From assembly GCA_905236685.1 (NCBI GenBank), contig CAJOPD010000116.1, forward strand, positions 1-13,518: a stretch of DNA of 13,518 nt, given 5' to 3'. This document shows positions 6,138 through 13,518 of this stretch, piece by piece. Made by a program: the position numbers and the translations under genes. The stretch's first letter is position 1. Each line of letters opens with the position of its first letter. This DNA is from an uncultured Clostridia bacterium (GTDB lineage: Bacteria > Bacillota > Clostridia > UBA1381). The notes beneath the pieces are model-generated. The model did not search any database, was not told the DNA's origin, and saw only the letters and a program-made list of their open reading frames with translations.

Positions 6138-7347
6138 CAGCCAATATATCCAAAACCCTGTTTTGACTTACTCTCAAAACGGTTATAAAAATCCCCTCCG
6201 CCTCAAAACGCTCGCTGCGCTTTGGGATATGCCCCAGGGTTTCGGTAATCCAACCCGTGACAGAGGTGCTGTTAAACTCATTTTTCGGCGTTATGCCGAA
6301 AATCTCAAACATTTTATCAATATTTGCGCTGCCTCTTATGCGGTAGCGGTGGTCAGAAATCTTTATAAAATCAAGCTTCACCGAGTCGTGCTCGTCCCAG
6401 ATTTCGCCGACAAGCTCCTCCAAGGCGTCCTCCAAACTTACAACGCCGACCGTTCCGCCGTATTCGTCAGTAACAACAGCCAAGTGCTGTTTTTTTTCGC
6501 GCAAAAGAGAAACAAGCTTGGAAATTTTCATTGTTTCCAAAACCCTCACGGTGGGGAGAAGGATTTTTTCAATATCGTTTTCGTAAAAAAAGTCCTTTTC
6601 GTTTATAATACCGATTATATTGTCAACAGTATCCCTGTAAACAGGCAGGCGCGAAAAACCGCTTTTGCGGAAGGTTTCGCGGATTTCGTCTGTTGAGGCT
6701 TCAATATCCACCGAAATAACATCAACGCGGGGCGTTAAAATATCCGAAACCTCCAAGTCGTAGAATTCTATTGCGCTTTTTAAAAGATGTCCTTCGTCCT
6801 CGTCAATTGCACCCTCGCTTTTTGCCTCCTCTACAAAGGTTAAAAGCTCGCTGTCGGTAATCTGCCTGTCGGAGCGTATTTTAAACGCCCTTTTTACAGC
6901 ACTTTTCATAAGCGAAAATATAAATGTTACAGGCGTTAAGACTGTAAGGAAAAAGGAAATCAAAGGCGCAGAAAACATAGCAAAGCTTTCGGGCATTTCC
7001 TTTGCGATGCTTTTCGGCAGAATTTCGCCGAAAATGAGCACAATAACGGTCATAGTTATTGTTGAATAAGCGACGCCGTTCTGCGAAAAATAAAACACAA
7101 AAAGCGCCGTGGCTATTGACGCCGACAGAATATTCACGACATTGTTGCCGATAAGAATGGTGGAAAGCAGTTTATCATACTTTTCACACAGTTTCAGCGT
7201 CTTTTTTGCGCGGACATCGCCATTTTTCGCCTTGCTTTTCAGCTTAATCCTATTAAGCGATGAAAACGCGGTTTCGGTAGCGGAAAAGTATGCCGAAAAC
7301 AGAATAAGAACTATCAAAACCGCGATTTGTTTTGAGGTAGTATCCAT
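6103..7347 (-). CDS. CNNM/CBS-domain membrane protein (hemolysin C/CorC-like family)
   Basis: A 414-residue protein of the UPF0053 family. Residues 1-150 are the CNNM (DUF21) membrane domain with FSATETAFSS at 21-30 and FGEILPKSIA at 106-115. Residues 200-315 are a CBS-domain pair (ILTPRVDV, RLPVYRDTVDNIIGII, VVTDEYGGTVGVVSLED), probably binding nucleotide. Residues 325-405 are the CorC_HlyC domain. Related proteins (for example YhdP and MpfA in Firmicutes) act in Mg2+ efflux or tolerance; the old label hemolysin is not supported by function. The ATG at 7347 is 2 bases after the stop of the DUF1858 gene and has no clear ribosome binding site, so it is probably translated by coupling. Last gene of the operon. 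Confidence 0.9.
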   Translation of the reverse strand: MDTTSKQIAVLIVLILFSAYFSATETAFSSLNRIKLKSKAKNGDVRAKKTLKLCEKYDKLLSTILIGNNVVNILSASIATALFVFYFSQNGVAYSTITMTVIVLIFGEILPKSIAKEMPESFAMFSAPLISFFLTVLTPVTFIFSLMKSAVKRAFKIRSDRQITDSELLTFVEEAKSEGAIDEDEGHLLKSAIEFYDLEVSDILTPRVDVISVDIEASTDEIRETFRKSGFSRLPVYRDTVDNIIGIINEKDFFYENDIEKILLPTVRVLETMKISKLVSLLREKKQHLAVVTDEYGGTVGVVSLEDALEELVGEIWDEHDSVKLDFIKISDHRYRIRGSANIDKMFEIFGITPKNEFNSTSVTGWITETLGHIPKRSERFEAEGIFITVLRVSQNRVLDILAVKKSLPQTKDR

Positions 7348-7349
7348 TT

Positions 7350-7553
7350 TTATTTATCTTTTAAATACTCGTTTAGGTCAGATACCAGCTTGTCAACATC
7401 TGCACCGTGTACCGAGCAAGCCATTTCAAGTGTTTCGCCGCTTGCAGACGGACAGCCCAGACAGTGCATACCTATTGCAAACAGAAAGTCCGCACAGCCT
7501 GCGTCCAAATTCAATACATCTCTTATAATCATATCCTTAGTTACTTGTTTCAT
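7350..7553 (-). CDS. DUF1858 small redox-disulfide domain protein
   Basis: A 67-residue cytoplasmic protein that is entirely a DUF1858 domain (hybrid-cluster-protein-associated redox disulfide domain). It has the family pattern ITKDM-like start (VTKDMIIRDVL), AGCADFLFAIGMHCLGCPSA with a CxxC at Cys31/Cys34 plus Cys20, and a further Cys46. The domain is common in anaerobes, alone or fused to redox enzymes; its substrate is not established. The start overlaps the end of ftsH by 17 bases, and its ribosome binding site (AAAGGAG) lies within the ftsH coding sequence. The stop is 2 bases from the CNNM start. Confidence 0.88.
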   Translation of the reverse strand: MKQVTKDMIIRDVLNLDAGCADFLFAIGMHCLGCPSASGETLEMACSVHGADVDKLVSDLNEYLKDK

Positions 7554-9354
7554 TTTTAAATTCTCCTTTATTAAAATATTTTAAAAACTCTGCTTCGTCC
7601 AAAACTTCATTGACAAGCAAAGCTTCCGCTACGCTTTTAAGTCTGTCCATATTTTCGGTCAAAAGCCTTTTTGCCTTGCCGTACTGCGCAATCAAAACTG
7701 CCTCAACCTCTTTATCTATCTGGGAGGCGATAGTTTCGGAATACTGCTTTGAATGTCCGTAATCCCGTCCCAAAAATACTTCCTCATTATTGTCATAGCA
7801 TATAGGTCCGATTTTGTCGCTCATACCGTATTTTGCCACCATTTCGTGCGCCAGATGAGTTGCACGCTTTAAGTCGGAGGAAGCACCCGTTGAAATATCG
7901 TCCATAGTCAGCTCCTCCGCGGCTCTTCCGCCCAAGAGGATAATAATATCGTTTAAAATATCCTTTTTGCCGTAATACATACTGTCCTCATCGGGAATAT
8001 GCATTGTATAACCGCCCGCCGTGCCCCTCGGGATAATGGAAACCTGCCTTACGCTGTCACGGCTTGACACAAGCTTTGTAAGCACCGCGTGCCCCGCCTC
8101 GTGATAAGCGGTGAGCCGCTTCTCCTTTTCGGTAATAACCTGCGATTTTTTTTGGGGTCCCATCATAACCTTCATATTGGCGTCGTCAATGTCCTTTTCG
8201 TCAATTTGGCTTTTGCCGCGCCGTGCCGCAAAAATCGCCGCCTCGTTCATAAGATTTTCAAGGTCTGCGCCTGTATAGCCGACGGTGGTTTTTGCGATTT
8301 TTTTGAGGTCGACACTATCTGCAAGAGATTTGTTTTTGGAATGGATTTTCAAAATTTCCTCTCTGCCCTTTAAATCGGGTCTGCCGACAACAATCTGCCT
8401 GTCAAACCTGCCTGGACGCAGGAGCGCATTATCCAGAATATCGGGGCGGTTTGTCGCCGCCATTATGATAATGCCCTCATTATCGCCAAAGCCGTCCATT
8501 TCGACCAAAAGCTGATTAAGCGTCTGCTCGCGCTCGTCGTGACCGCCGCCCATACCTGCGCCGCGCTGTCTGCCGACTGCGTCAATTTCATCTATAAATA
8601 TAATGCAGGGCTTTGACCTCTTTGCCTGCTGAAACATATCGCGCACTCTTGACGCGCCTACGCCGACATAAAGCTCCACAAAATCCGAGCCCGAAATAGA
8701 GAAGAAGGGAACGCCTGCCTCACCTGCAACGGCGCGTGCCAAAAGCGTTTTTCCCGTACCAGGCGGTCCTACCAAAAGAACACCCTTTGGTATTCTTGCG
8801 CCCAAGCCGATGAATTTTTGAGGCTTTTTCAAAAATTCAACAAGCTCCATAAGCTCTTCCTTTTCTTCATCAGCACCCGCAACATCGGCAAATTTTACAG
8901 TCTTTTGCGAACTGTCGGTAAGCCGCGCACGGCTTTTTGTAAAATTGGCAACGCCTTTGCCGCCGCCCTGTCCGAATATGAAAACCATAAAAAGCAAAAG
9001 CATCAGGACCGAGGAAATGGGGATTATATATTCAAACCAAGAAACCCTCTTTTCCGCAATCTGATAGGTCAGCTTTCCGCTTTCGATGAGGTTAATCATT
9101 TCCTCGCCCGCGTCCTGCTGCAACACCTCAACGGAAGGAATTTCGCAGGTTACGACCTTGTCCCCGATTTTTGCGTGTGCTGTCGTGGAATTTACATACA
9201 GCTCGGAAACTTCTCCGCTCTTTATACTTCGTATAAGGGAAGAATAATCGGATTTTGTTGTGCTTACCGCAAATTCTTTTAAAGCCGAAAACATTGATAT
9301 AAGCAAAACTATTACGATAATCCAGCCCAAAAAGCCTCTGTTTTTATTCTGCAT
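7537..9354 (-). CDS. ftsH: ATP-dependent zinc metalloprotease FtsH
   Basis: A 605-residue membrane-anchored AAA+ protease that degrades membrane and short-lived cytosolic proteins as a hexamer. Two membrane segments (about 8-27 and 109-128) flank a small extracytoplasmic domain. The AAA domain shows Walker A GPPGTGKT (196-203), Walker B IIFIDE (251-256) and the second region of homology TNRPDILDNALLRPGRFDRQ (301-320). The M41 protease domain shows the zinc site HEAGH (418-422) with third ligand Asp494 in SSDLKRAT. All catalytic residues are present and the length is normal for Firmicutes. The ATG at 9354 overlaps the end of tilS by 11 bases, with an AAGGAGG 7 bases upstream inside tilS, which indicates coupled translation. 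Unlike Bacillus, there is no hpt gene between tilS and ftsH. Confidence 0.97.
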   Translation of the reverse strand: MQNKNRGFLGWIIVIVLLISMFSALKEFAVSTTKSDYSSLIRSIKSGEVSELYVNSTTAHAKIGDKVVTCEIPSVEVLQQDAGEEMINLIESGKLTYQIAEKRVSWFEYIIPISSVLMLLLFMVFIFGQGGGKGVANFTKSRARLTDSSQKTVKFADVAGADEEKEELMELVEFLKKPQKFIGLGARIPKGVLLVGPPGTGKTLLARAVAGEAGVPFFSISGSDFVELYVGVGASRVRDMFQQAKRSKPCIIFIDEIDAVGRQRGAGMGGGHDEREQTLNQLLVEMDGFGDNEGIIIMAATNRPDILDNALLRPGRFDRQIVVGRPDLKGREEILKIHSKNKSLADSVDLKKIAKTTVGYTGADLENLMNEAAIFAARRGKSQIDEKDIDDANMKVMMGPQKKSQVITEKEKRLTAYHEAGHAVLTKLVSSRDSVRQVSIIPRGTAGGYTMHIPDEDSMYYGKKDILNDIIILLGGRAAEELTMDDISTGASSDLKRATHLAHEMVAKYGMSDKIGPICYDNNEEVFLGRDYGHSKQYSETIASQIDKEVEAVLIAQYGKAKRLLTENMDRLKSVAEALLVNEVLDEAEFLKYFNKGEFKNETSN

Positions 9355-10651
9355 TTTCTGCCTCCTTTATAAGCACGGAGTAGGAAGTCTGTGAAGCGTC
9401 CTTAAAACGCCTGTCATCACGGTATCCTATGATTGAAACAATCTCGTTATTTTTTGTAAGAATAGGTATTTCGTCCCGCATTTTCTGCGGTATCTTTTTA
9501 TCGGTAAAGTAATCGGAAAGGCGCTTTTTTCCTGACATTCCCGCAGGATAAAATATATCGCCGTCCCGCCTGTTGCGAATTGCAAGCCCGCTTTCATCGG
9601 GAAGAAAAATCTTGCCCTTTTTGTCCGCCAAAAGAGTTACGGTTTTTTTGATTTCCGATATAAAAATCGGCGTGTTCGGAAGAATTTTATATCGGAAAGC
9701 GGGTGTTTCAGCCTTTTTTTCTATGAACAGCCTGCCGTAAGAAATATACGCCGTAAATCCGTTCGGCAAATCGGTTTTTGAACCAGTTTTATTCTTTTGC
9801 AAAAGTAAAATTATGCTTTTCACAAAAGTCACAGAAAGATTTTGAAAAGTCCCCGCCTGTTCCTTATAAAACAGCTGAATAAGCCTCGAAAGAATTGCAG
9901 GGTGCATAGTTTTTGCAAATTCGGACAAAATCTCGCCCTTATAAATCTTTTCAGCCTCACGGCTCAAAAAATCCTCGTCGCAGGACAGGGTTTCGGAATT
10001 TGCGGTTACGGTATTCACAAAGTTTTCGTTGAAATTCCGCTCAATCTGCGGGATAAGGGACAGCCGTATCTTGTTTCTTGTGTAAATTTCGGACAGATTG
10101 GTTTCGTCCGTCATAAATTCGTAGCCCTTTTCCTCGCAAAAAGCGGTAATGTCCGACTTTTTTATATCCAAAAGCGGTCTTATAATATTCCCGCGCATAT
10201 ACGGTATCCCGCAAAGCCCGCCGAGCGACGCACCTCGCATAAAATTGAAAAGAATGGTTTCGGCATTGTCATTTTTGTTATGTGCGGTTGCGATTTTGTC
10301 ATATCCGAGACTTTTAAAAAAGTCATAGCGCACGCCCCTTGCGTAAAGCTCCTCGCTCATACCGCTTGCTTTTGCGCCCGTGCGAATATCTGCGGTAAGA
10401 ATTTTAAGCGGAATTCCCAAATCCTCGCACAGCTTTTTACAAAAATTCATATCGCGGTCGGCAGTATCGCGAAGTTGGTGGTTTATATGCGCCGCCGCTA
10501 CGGTAAAGCCGCAGCTTTCCGATATATCGCAAAGCATATGCAAAAGCGCAACGGAATCGGAGCCGCCCGAAAGTGCAACTAAAACGCGGTCGCCTTTTTT
10601 TATCAGATTATGCGATTTTACGGTTTCTAAGAGGGTGTTTGCGAGCTCCAT
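9344..10651 (-). CDS. tilS: tRNA(Ile)-lysidine synthetase
   Basis: A 435-residue N-type ATP pyrophosphatase that attaches lysine to the wobble cytidine 34 of the CAU-anticodon tRNA-Ile, so that it reads AUA and is charged with isoleucine; essential in most bacteria. The PP-loop SGGSDS is at 28-33, AAHINHQLR at 53-61, TAHNKNDNAETI at 122-133 and the TRNKIR motif at 191-196. The C-terminal TilS domain (about 350-435) includes SGKKRLSDYFTDKKIP. The ATG at 10651 follows the dnaB stop codon with no gap (TAAATG), with GGAG just before it. Confidence 0.95.
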   Translation of the reverse strand: MELANTLLETVKSHNLIKKGDRVLVALSGGSDSVALLHMLCDISESCGFTVAAAHINHQLRDTADRDMNFCKKLCEDLGIPLKILTADIRTGAKASGMSEELYARGVRYDFFKSLGYDKIATAHNKNDNAETILFNFMRGASLGGLCGIPYMRGNIIRPLLDIKKSDITAFCEEKGYEFMTDETNLSEIYTRNKIRLSLIPQIERNFNENFVNTVTANSETLSCDEDFLSREAEKIYKGEILSEFAKTMHPAILSRLIQLFYKEQAGTFQNLSVTFVKSIILLLQKNKTGSKTDLPNGFTAYISYGRLFIEKKAETPAFRYKILPNTPIFISEIKKTVTLLADKKGKIFLPDESGLAIRNRRDGDIFYPAGMSGKKRLSDYFTDKKIPQKMRDEIPILTKNNEIVSIIGYRDDRRFKDASQTSYSVLIKEAENAE

Positions 10652-12028
10652 TTACTCCGTGTCCTTCCCTTTAATTTTAGCCGTGTCCTCTTTGCGATAT
10701 TCAATATTTACAAATTTTGTGTATTTTCCCTGCCAGCCGAGCTTAAAGGTGCCTACTTCGCCCGTTCTGTGCTTTGCGATATTTATTTCGGCAACATTTT
10801 TGTCGGGAGAATCGGGATTATAGTAATCATCACGGTAGATAAATATAACCATATCGGCGTCCTGTTCAATTGCACCCGATTCTCTTATATCGGAAAGCAT
10901 CGGGCGCTTGTCCTTTCTCGCCTCATTTGCACGGGAGAGCTGGGACAGCGCAATTACAGGAACATCAAGCTCCTTTGACATTATTTTAAGAGCGCGGGAA
11001 ATTGCCGAAATCTCAACCTGACGCGACTCTGTATGAGTATCGTCCTGCATAAGCTGTAAATAGTCGATTATAACCATTGAAAGCCCGTGCGCCTGCTTGA
11101 CGCGCTGGCATTTTGCGTGTATTTCCGAAACGGTAATGCTCGACGAATCGTCAATATAAAGCGGTGCAACGGCAATTTTATCAAGTACCTTGCCGAGCCT
11201 TGCCCAGTCCTCGCCCTCGAATTTTCCCGTTAGAACCTTCTGCGAATCTATCAATGCCTGTGAACATAAAATTCTGCGTACAATCATTGATTTCGGCATT
11301 TCAAGGTTAAAAATTGCGACAGGCTTTTTGTTTGCTATCGCAACGGTTTCTGCGATATTCACCGCAAAACTCGATTTACCCATACCGGGACGGCCCGCAA
11401 CAAGAATAAGCTCACCGCCGCGGAAACCGCCTGTGCGGTAGTTAAGCTCATCAAAACCTGTGTCAAGCCCAATCATTTTATCGGGGTTTTTTGAATTTTC
11501 AACCATTTCTTCATAGGTGGACATAATAATGTCCTTTATAGGCGAAACTTCCTTTTGCTCACGGCTTGAAGAAATGTCCAAAACAAGCTGTTCAGCCTTT
11601 GATAAAAGCTGTGACGCCTTTCCGTCCTGACCTACCGAAAGCGCTTTTATCTCTCCCGCAACGCTTGCAAGCTCGCGCAGAAGTGATTTTTCCTGAATAA
11701 TTTTTGCATAGTATTCCACATTTTCGGTGGTGGAAATGCTTGTGGCAATAGATGTCAGGTAGGTGAGCCCGCCTATTGCGTCAAGCTTGTCATATCTTGT
11801 GAGCCTGTCGCTGACCGTTACTATGTCAACAGGCGTGTTTTCATTAAAAAGTTCGGTTGCCACCTTAAAAATTTCACGGTTTGCATCATAATAAAAATCG
11901 GTATGCGAAAGCATTTCAAGCGCAATCACAAGCGATTTTTTATCTTGAAGTATACAACCTATTATCGCTTTTTCCGCTTCAAGACTGTTGGGAAGCTCCA
12001 AATCGCGAATTTCGCTGTTTTTTGCCAT
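10652..12028 (-). CDS. dnaB: Replicative DNA helicase DnaB
   Basis: The replicative helicase (called DnaC in Bacillus), a hexamer that unwinds the fork and binds primase. With the start chosen here it has 458 residues. The N-terminal DnaB domain is at about 10-115 (LPNSLEAEKAIIGCILQD), followed by a linker and the RecA-like domain from about 180. Walker A GRPGMGKSS is at 212-220, Walker B VIIDYLQLM at 319-327, and the LSQLSRANEARKDKRP and RESGAIEQDADMVIFIYRDD motifs at about 361-402. There is no intein. An in-frame GTG at 12058 would add 10 residues, but the ATG at 12028 has GGAG 5 bases upstream and gives the usual N-terminus. It lies 36 bases after rplI. Confidence 0.96.
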   Translation of the reverse strand: MAKNSEIRDLELPNSLEAEKAIIGCILQDKKSLVIALEMLSHTDFYYDANREIFKVATELFNENTPVDIVTVSDRLTRYDKLDAIGGLTYLTSIATSISTTENVEYYAKIIQEKSLLRELASVAGEIKALSVGQDGKASQLLSKAEQLVLDISSSREQKEVSPIKDIIMSTYEEMVENSKNPDKMIGLDTGFDELNYRTGGFRGGELILVAGRPGMGKSSFAVNIAETVAIANKKPVAIFNLEMPKSMIVRRILCSQALIDSQKVLTGKFEGEDWARLGKVLDKIAVAPLYIDDSSSITVSEIHAKCQRVKQAHGLSMVIIDYLQLMQDDTHTESRQVEISAISRALKIMSKELDVPVIALSQLSRANEARKDKRPMLSDIRESGAIEQDADMVIFIYRDDYYNPDSPDKNVAEINIAKHRTGEVGTFKLGWQGKYTKFVNIEYRKEDTAKIKGKDTE

Positions 12029-12064
12029 AGTATCTCCATTCTGCCGATAAAACGGCACAGTTTT

Positions 12065-12511
12065 TTACTCTTGTGTTACGGTGACCTTCAAGTGTCCGAC
12101 AACGCTCGGATAAATTTTGACTTCAATGTCAGAGGTGCCCAAAACCTTTATACCGTCGGGCATAACGAACTTTTTCTTGTCAATTTTGATATGATGCTGC
12201 ATTGTAAGCGCCTCCGCAACATCTTTTGAGGTAATGGAGCCGAAAAGCTTTCCGTTTTCGCCTGCCTTTGCAGACAGAAGAACCTCGACTTTTTCCATCT
12301 TTTCCTTCTGCGCAAGAGCCTCCTCCAAAGCCATCTGCTGATGATATGCCTTGGCGTCGTTTTTGCCGTGCAGAATATTCATATTGGTATTGTTTGCTTC
12401 GCTCGCAAGCTTTTTGGGGAGCAGATAATTCCTCGCATATCCGTCCGAAACCTCGACAAGCTGCCCTTTTTTGCCTTGCCCCTTTATGTCTTGATTAAGT
12501 ATAACCTTCAT
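12065..12511 (-). CDS. rplI: 50S ribosomal protein L9
   Basis: A 148-residue ribosomal protein L9, which binds domain V of 23S rRNA and extends from the L1 side of the large subunit. The N-terminal domain is typical (MKVILNQDIKGQGKKGQ, then GYARNYLLPKKLA), followed by the long connecting helix and a C-terminal domain with ENGKLFGSITSKDVAEAL. The ATG at 12511 lies 4 bases after the gdpP stop codon, and its ribosome binding site (AAAGGA) lies in the last codons of gdpP. The order gdpP-rplI-dnaB is widely conserved in Firmicutes. Confidence 0.97.
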   Translation of the reverse strand: MKVILNQDIKGQGKKGQLVEVSDGYARNYLLPKKLASEANNTNMNILHGKNDAKAYHQQMALEEALAQKEKMEKVEVLLSAKAGENGKLFGSITSKDVAEALTMQHHIKIDKKKFVMPDGIKVLGTSDIEVKIYPSVVGHLKVTVTQE

Positions 12512-12515
12512 TTTA

Positions 12516-13316
12516 TCAATCCTTTCCGTTTTCCTTTACATAGCTTGAAATTGCATTTTTTAGGGCGTCAAGCGCGTCCTCAAAATTTTCCGTTTTAAAC
12601 TGTGCTCCCGCGACTGTTGCGTGCCCGCCGCCTCCTAAATTTTCCGCGATAAGCTGAACATTGATATCGCCCAGCGAGCGCGCGGAAAGATAAATCTTGC
12701 CGTCGCTTTTATAGAGCACAAAGGCTGCCGTTATTCCTGTGATATTAAGCATTTCGTCCGCCGCCTGTGAGGAAATCACGCGCATATTGGGATAATCCTC
12801 ACGGCATACCGAAACGAGCATATTTTCCGCGATAGGCTGAGAGCTTTCAACAATCTTTGCTCGGTTTATATAGTCGTCCTTGTCCGTGTTAAAGAGCCGC
12901 CGTACCTCCGATGTATTAAGCCCGTACCGCCTCAGGTATGACGCCGACTCAAAGGTGCGCACGCCTGTTTTTACGGTAAAATTCTTTGTGTCCATAAGTA
13001 TTCCGACATATAATGCCTTTGCCTCAAAAGGCGTAAGCTTTTTGTCGCTGTCGATATATTGCAGAATTTCCGTTGCCATTTCGCAGGTGGAGGAGGCATA
13101 CGGCTCGTGATATATGAGCGAAGTATCCGATATAAAATCGGTGCTCCTTCTGTGGTGGTCGATAAGCACAACCTTTGAGGTTTTTCTTAAAAGGTCGCTG
13201 TTTGGCAGCATTGACGGGCGGTGTGTGTCAAGAATAACCAAAAGGGTATTCATAGTTATGATTTCCTCGGCCTCGTCGGGAGAAATTATCATACCGCTGT
13301 ATTCCTCTATTTTTCT
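12516..13316 (-). CDS. gdpP: Cyclic-di-AMP phosphodiesterase GdpP, C-terminal DHH/DHHA1 part only
   Basis: The C-terminal half of GdpP (YybT), a membrane enzyme that hydrolyses c-di-AMP to pApA. Numbering from the Met at 13292: VILDTHRPSM (19-28), the DHHRR motif (45-49), HEPYASSTCEMATEIL (62-77), GILMDTKNF with Asp101, and the DHHA1 motif GGGGHATVAGA (220-230). A full GdpP has about 650 residues. The two membrane helices, PAS domain, degenerate GGDEF domain and the first metal-binding Asp motif of DHH are all missing. The Met at 13292 is not a true start: it has no ribosome binding site, and GdpP-like sequence (RKIEEYSGMIISPDEA) continues to about 13316. An in-frame TAG follows at 13329-13331, in foreign sequence. 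The break is probably an assembly join, not a natural truncation. Confidence 0.88.
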   Translation of the reverse strand, partial: RKIEEYSGMIISPDEAEEIITMNTLLVILDTHRPSMLPNSDLLRKTSKVVLIDHHRRSTDFISDTSLIYHEPYASSTCEMATEILQYIDSDKKLTPFEAKALYVGILMDTKNFTVKTGVRTFESASYLRRYGLNTSEVRRLFNTDKDDYINRAKIVESSQPIAENMLVSVCREDYPNMRVISSQAADEMLNITGITAAFVLYKSDGKIYLSARSLGDINVQLIAENLGGGGHATVAGAQFKTENFEDALDALKNAISSYVKENGKD

Positions 13317-13518
13317 CGTTTCATATTCCTATCAGTTTGCTTTTCTGTTCTTCGTTTGTTTCCCATTGTTATCAGTTTAAAGGCTTCTTCTTCACTTAAA
13401 ACTATTTTATTTTCTGCACCTTGTAATACTACACCTTTACTAGGGTCCATCCTTAACTCAGGAGGGGGCTTATTACTATCTGATAATAAATCTTTCAATA
13501 TTTCATTATATACTTCCA
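13307..13518 (-). CDS. Fragment of a eukaryotic kinesin motor domain, open at window edge
   Basis: Read from the window edge, the minus strand has an uninterrupted frame of about 69 codons ending at TAG 13307-13309. It reads EVYNEILKDLL, then PPPELRMDPSKGVVLQGAEN, then VLSEEEAFKLITMGNKRRTEKQTDRN. This matches the middle of the kinesin motor domain in order: the (E/V)YNExxxDLL element, the L-R-x-D-P-x-x-G-V-V-x-G strand, the S-x-E-E-A-x-x-L-x-x-G-N-x-x-R-T helix, and the T-x-x-N that directly precedes switch I (SSRSH). Switch I itself is missing: after the Asn the frame reads MKREK and stops in the gdpP region. The pattern is closest to kinesin-8 as far as I can judge by eye. GC is about 32%, against about 47% in the adjoining gdpP. 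Bacteria have no kinesin motors, so the source should be eukaryotic. Confidence 0.8.
   Translation of the reverse strand, partial: EVYNEILKDLLSDSNKPPPELRMDPSKGVVLQGAENKIVLSEEEAFKLITMGNKRRTEKQTDRNMKREK
13316..13328. other. Junction between bacterial gdpP and kinesin-like sequence (probable chimera)
   Basis: To the left of this interval the minus strand encodes GdpP without interruption; to the right it encodes a kinesin motor segment in a different frame. Kinesin similarity ends at the Asn codon 13325-13327, and GdpP similarity starts no later than 13316. GC content changes at the same place. No inverted repeat, target duplication or integrase gene marks the site. Confidence 0.75.

Noticed and set aside
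5974..6696. 240-codon + strand ORF
   Set aside because: Mostly antisense to the CNNM gene, which has clear family motifs; no domain and no ribosome binding site of its own.
6103..7347. Hemolysin or toxin gene
   Set aside because: The hemolysin label is historic for this CBS-domain family; domain content indicates a CNNM-type membrane protein, probably for Mg2+ handling.
9842..10582. 246-codon + strand ORF
   Set aside because: Antisense to tilS, whose motifs are complete; no recognisable protein family.
12042..12057. Short hairpin TGCCG/CGGCA between rplI and dnaB
   Set aside because: Only 5 bp with no T-tract on the operon strand; too weak to call a terminator or attenuator, though it sits just before the dnaB ribosome binding site.
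12516..13518. Real gdpP-kinesin gene fusion or a novel bacterial cytoskeletal motor
   Set aside because: The two segments are in different frames with stop codons between, GC shifts at the join, and the kinesin piece lacks switch I, neck and P-loop parts; a chimeric join explains it more simply.

Overview
The window reads as a chromosomal piece of an anaerobic low-to-mid-GC Firmicute, most likely a member of the Clostridia. The evidence is the gene set (IreB, a VanW/G5 protein, a DUF1858 redox protein), the order gdpP-rplI-dnaB-tilS-ftsH typical of Firmicutes, strong AAGGAGG-type ribosome binding sites, and housekeeping-type -35/-10 promoters. No tRNA, rRNA, CRISPR array, insertion sequence or att site was found.

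Layout. Bases 1-3143 (+ strand) hold the 3' part of a VanW/G5 cell-envelope gene followed by a type IA topoisomerase (topB). This unit meets a minus-strand unit head-on at a perfect 16-bp hairpin that contains the stop codons of both convergent genes. From 3156 to 5834 the minus strand carries three short transcription units: ireB plus a PHP-type phosphoesterase from one promoter; a single XRE-like regulator from its own promoter; and rodA, ending in a terminator whose loop holds the rodA stop codon. A roughly 270-bp gap (5835-6102) follows. It has divergent regulatory sequence, a doubtful small + strand ORF and a weak hairpin. From 6103 to about 13316 the minus strand is one compact operon, read in the order gdpP (truncated), rplI, dnaB, tilS, ftsH, a DUF1858 protein and a CNNM/CBS-domain protein. 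Its genes overlap or are only a few bases apart, up to 36 bases between rplI and dnaB.

The operon combines second-messenger breakdown (c-di-AMP, GdpP), translation (L9, TilS), replication (DnaB) and membrane proteolysis (FtsH). The middle units are about the cell envelope (RodA, VanW/G5) and a signalling phosphoprotein (IreB).

The most striking feature is the last ~190 bases. The gdpP reading frame stops making sense at about 13316-13328. Beyond that the minus strand encodes, open to the window edge, an internal piece of a kinesin motor domain (EVYNEILKDLL ... GNKRRTEKQTDRN), in sequence of about 32% GC against about 47% next door. Kinesin motors are eukaryotic, so this is best read as a chimeric join between a bacterial contig and eukaryotic DNA (for example a protist in the same metagenome). 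It should not be taken as a gene fusion until the join is shown in unbroken reads.
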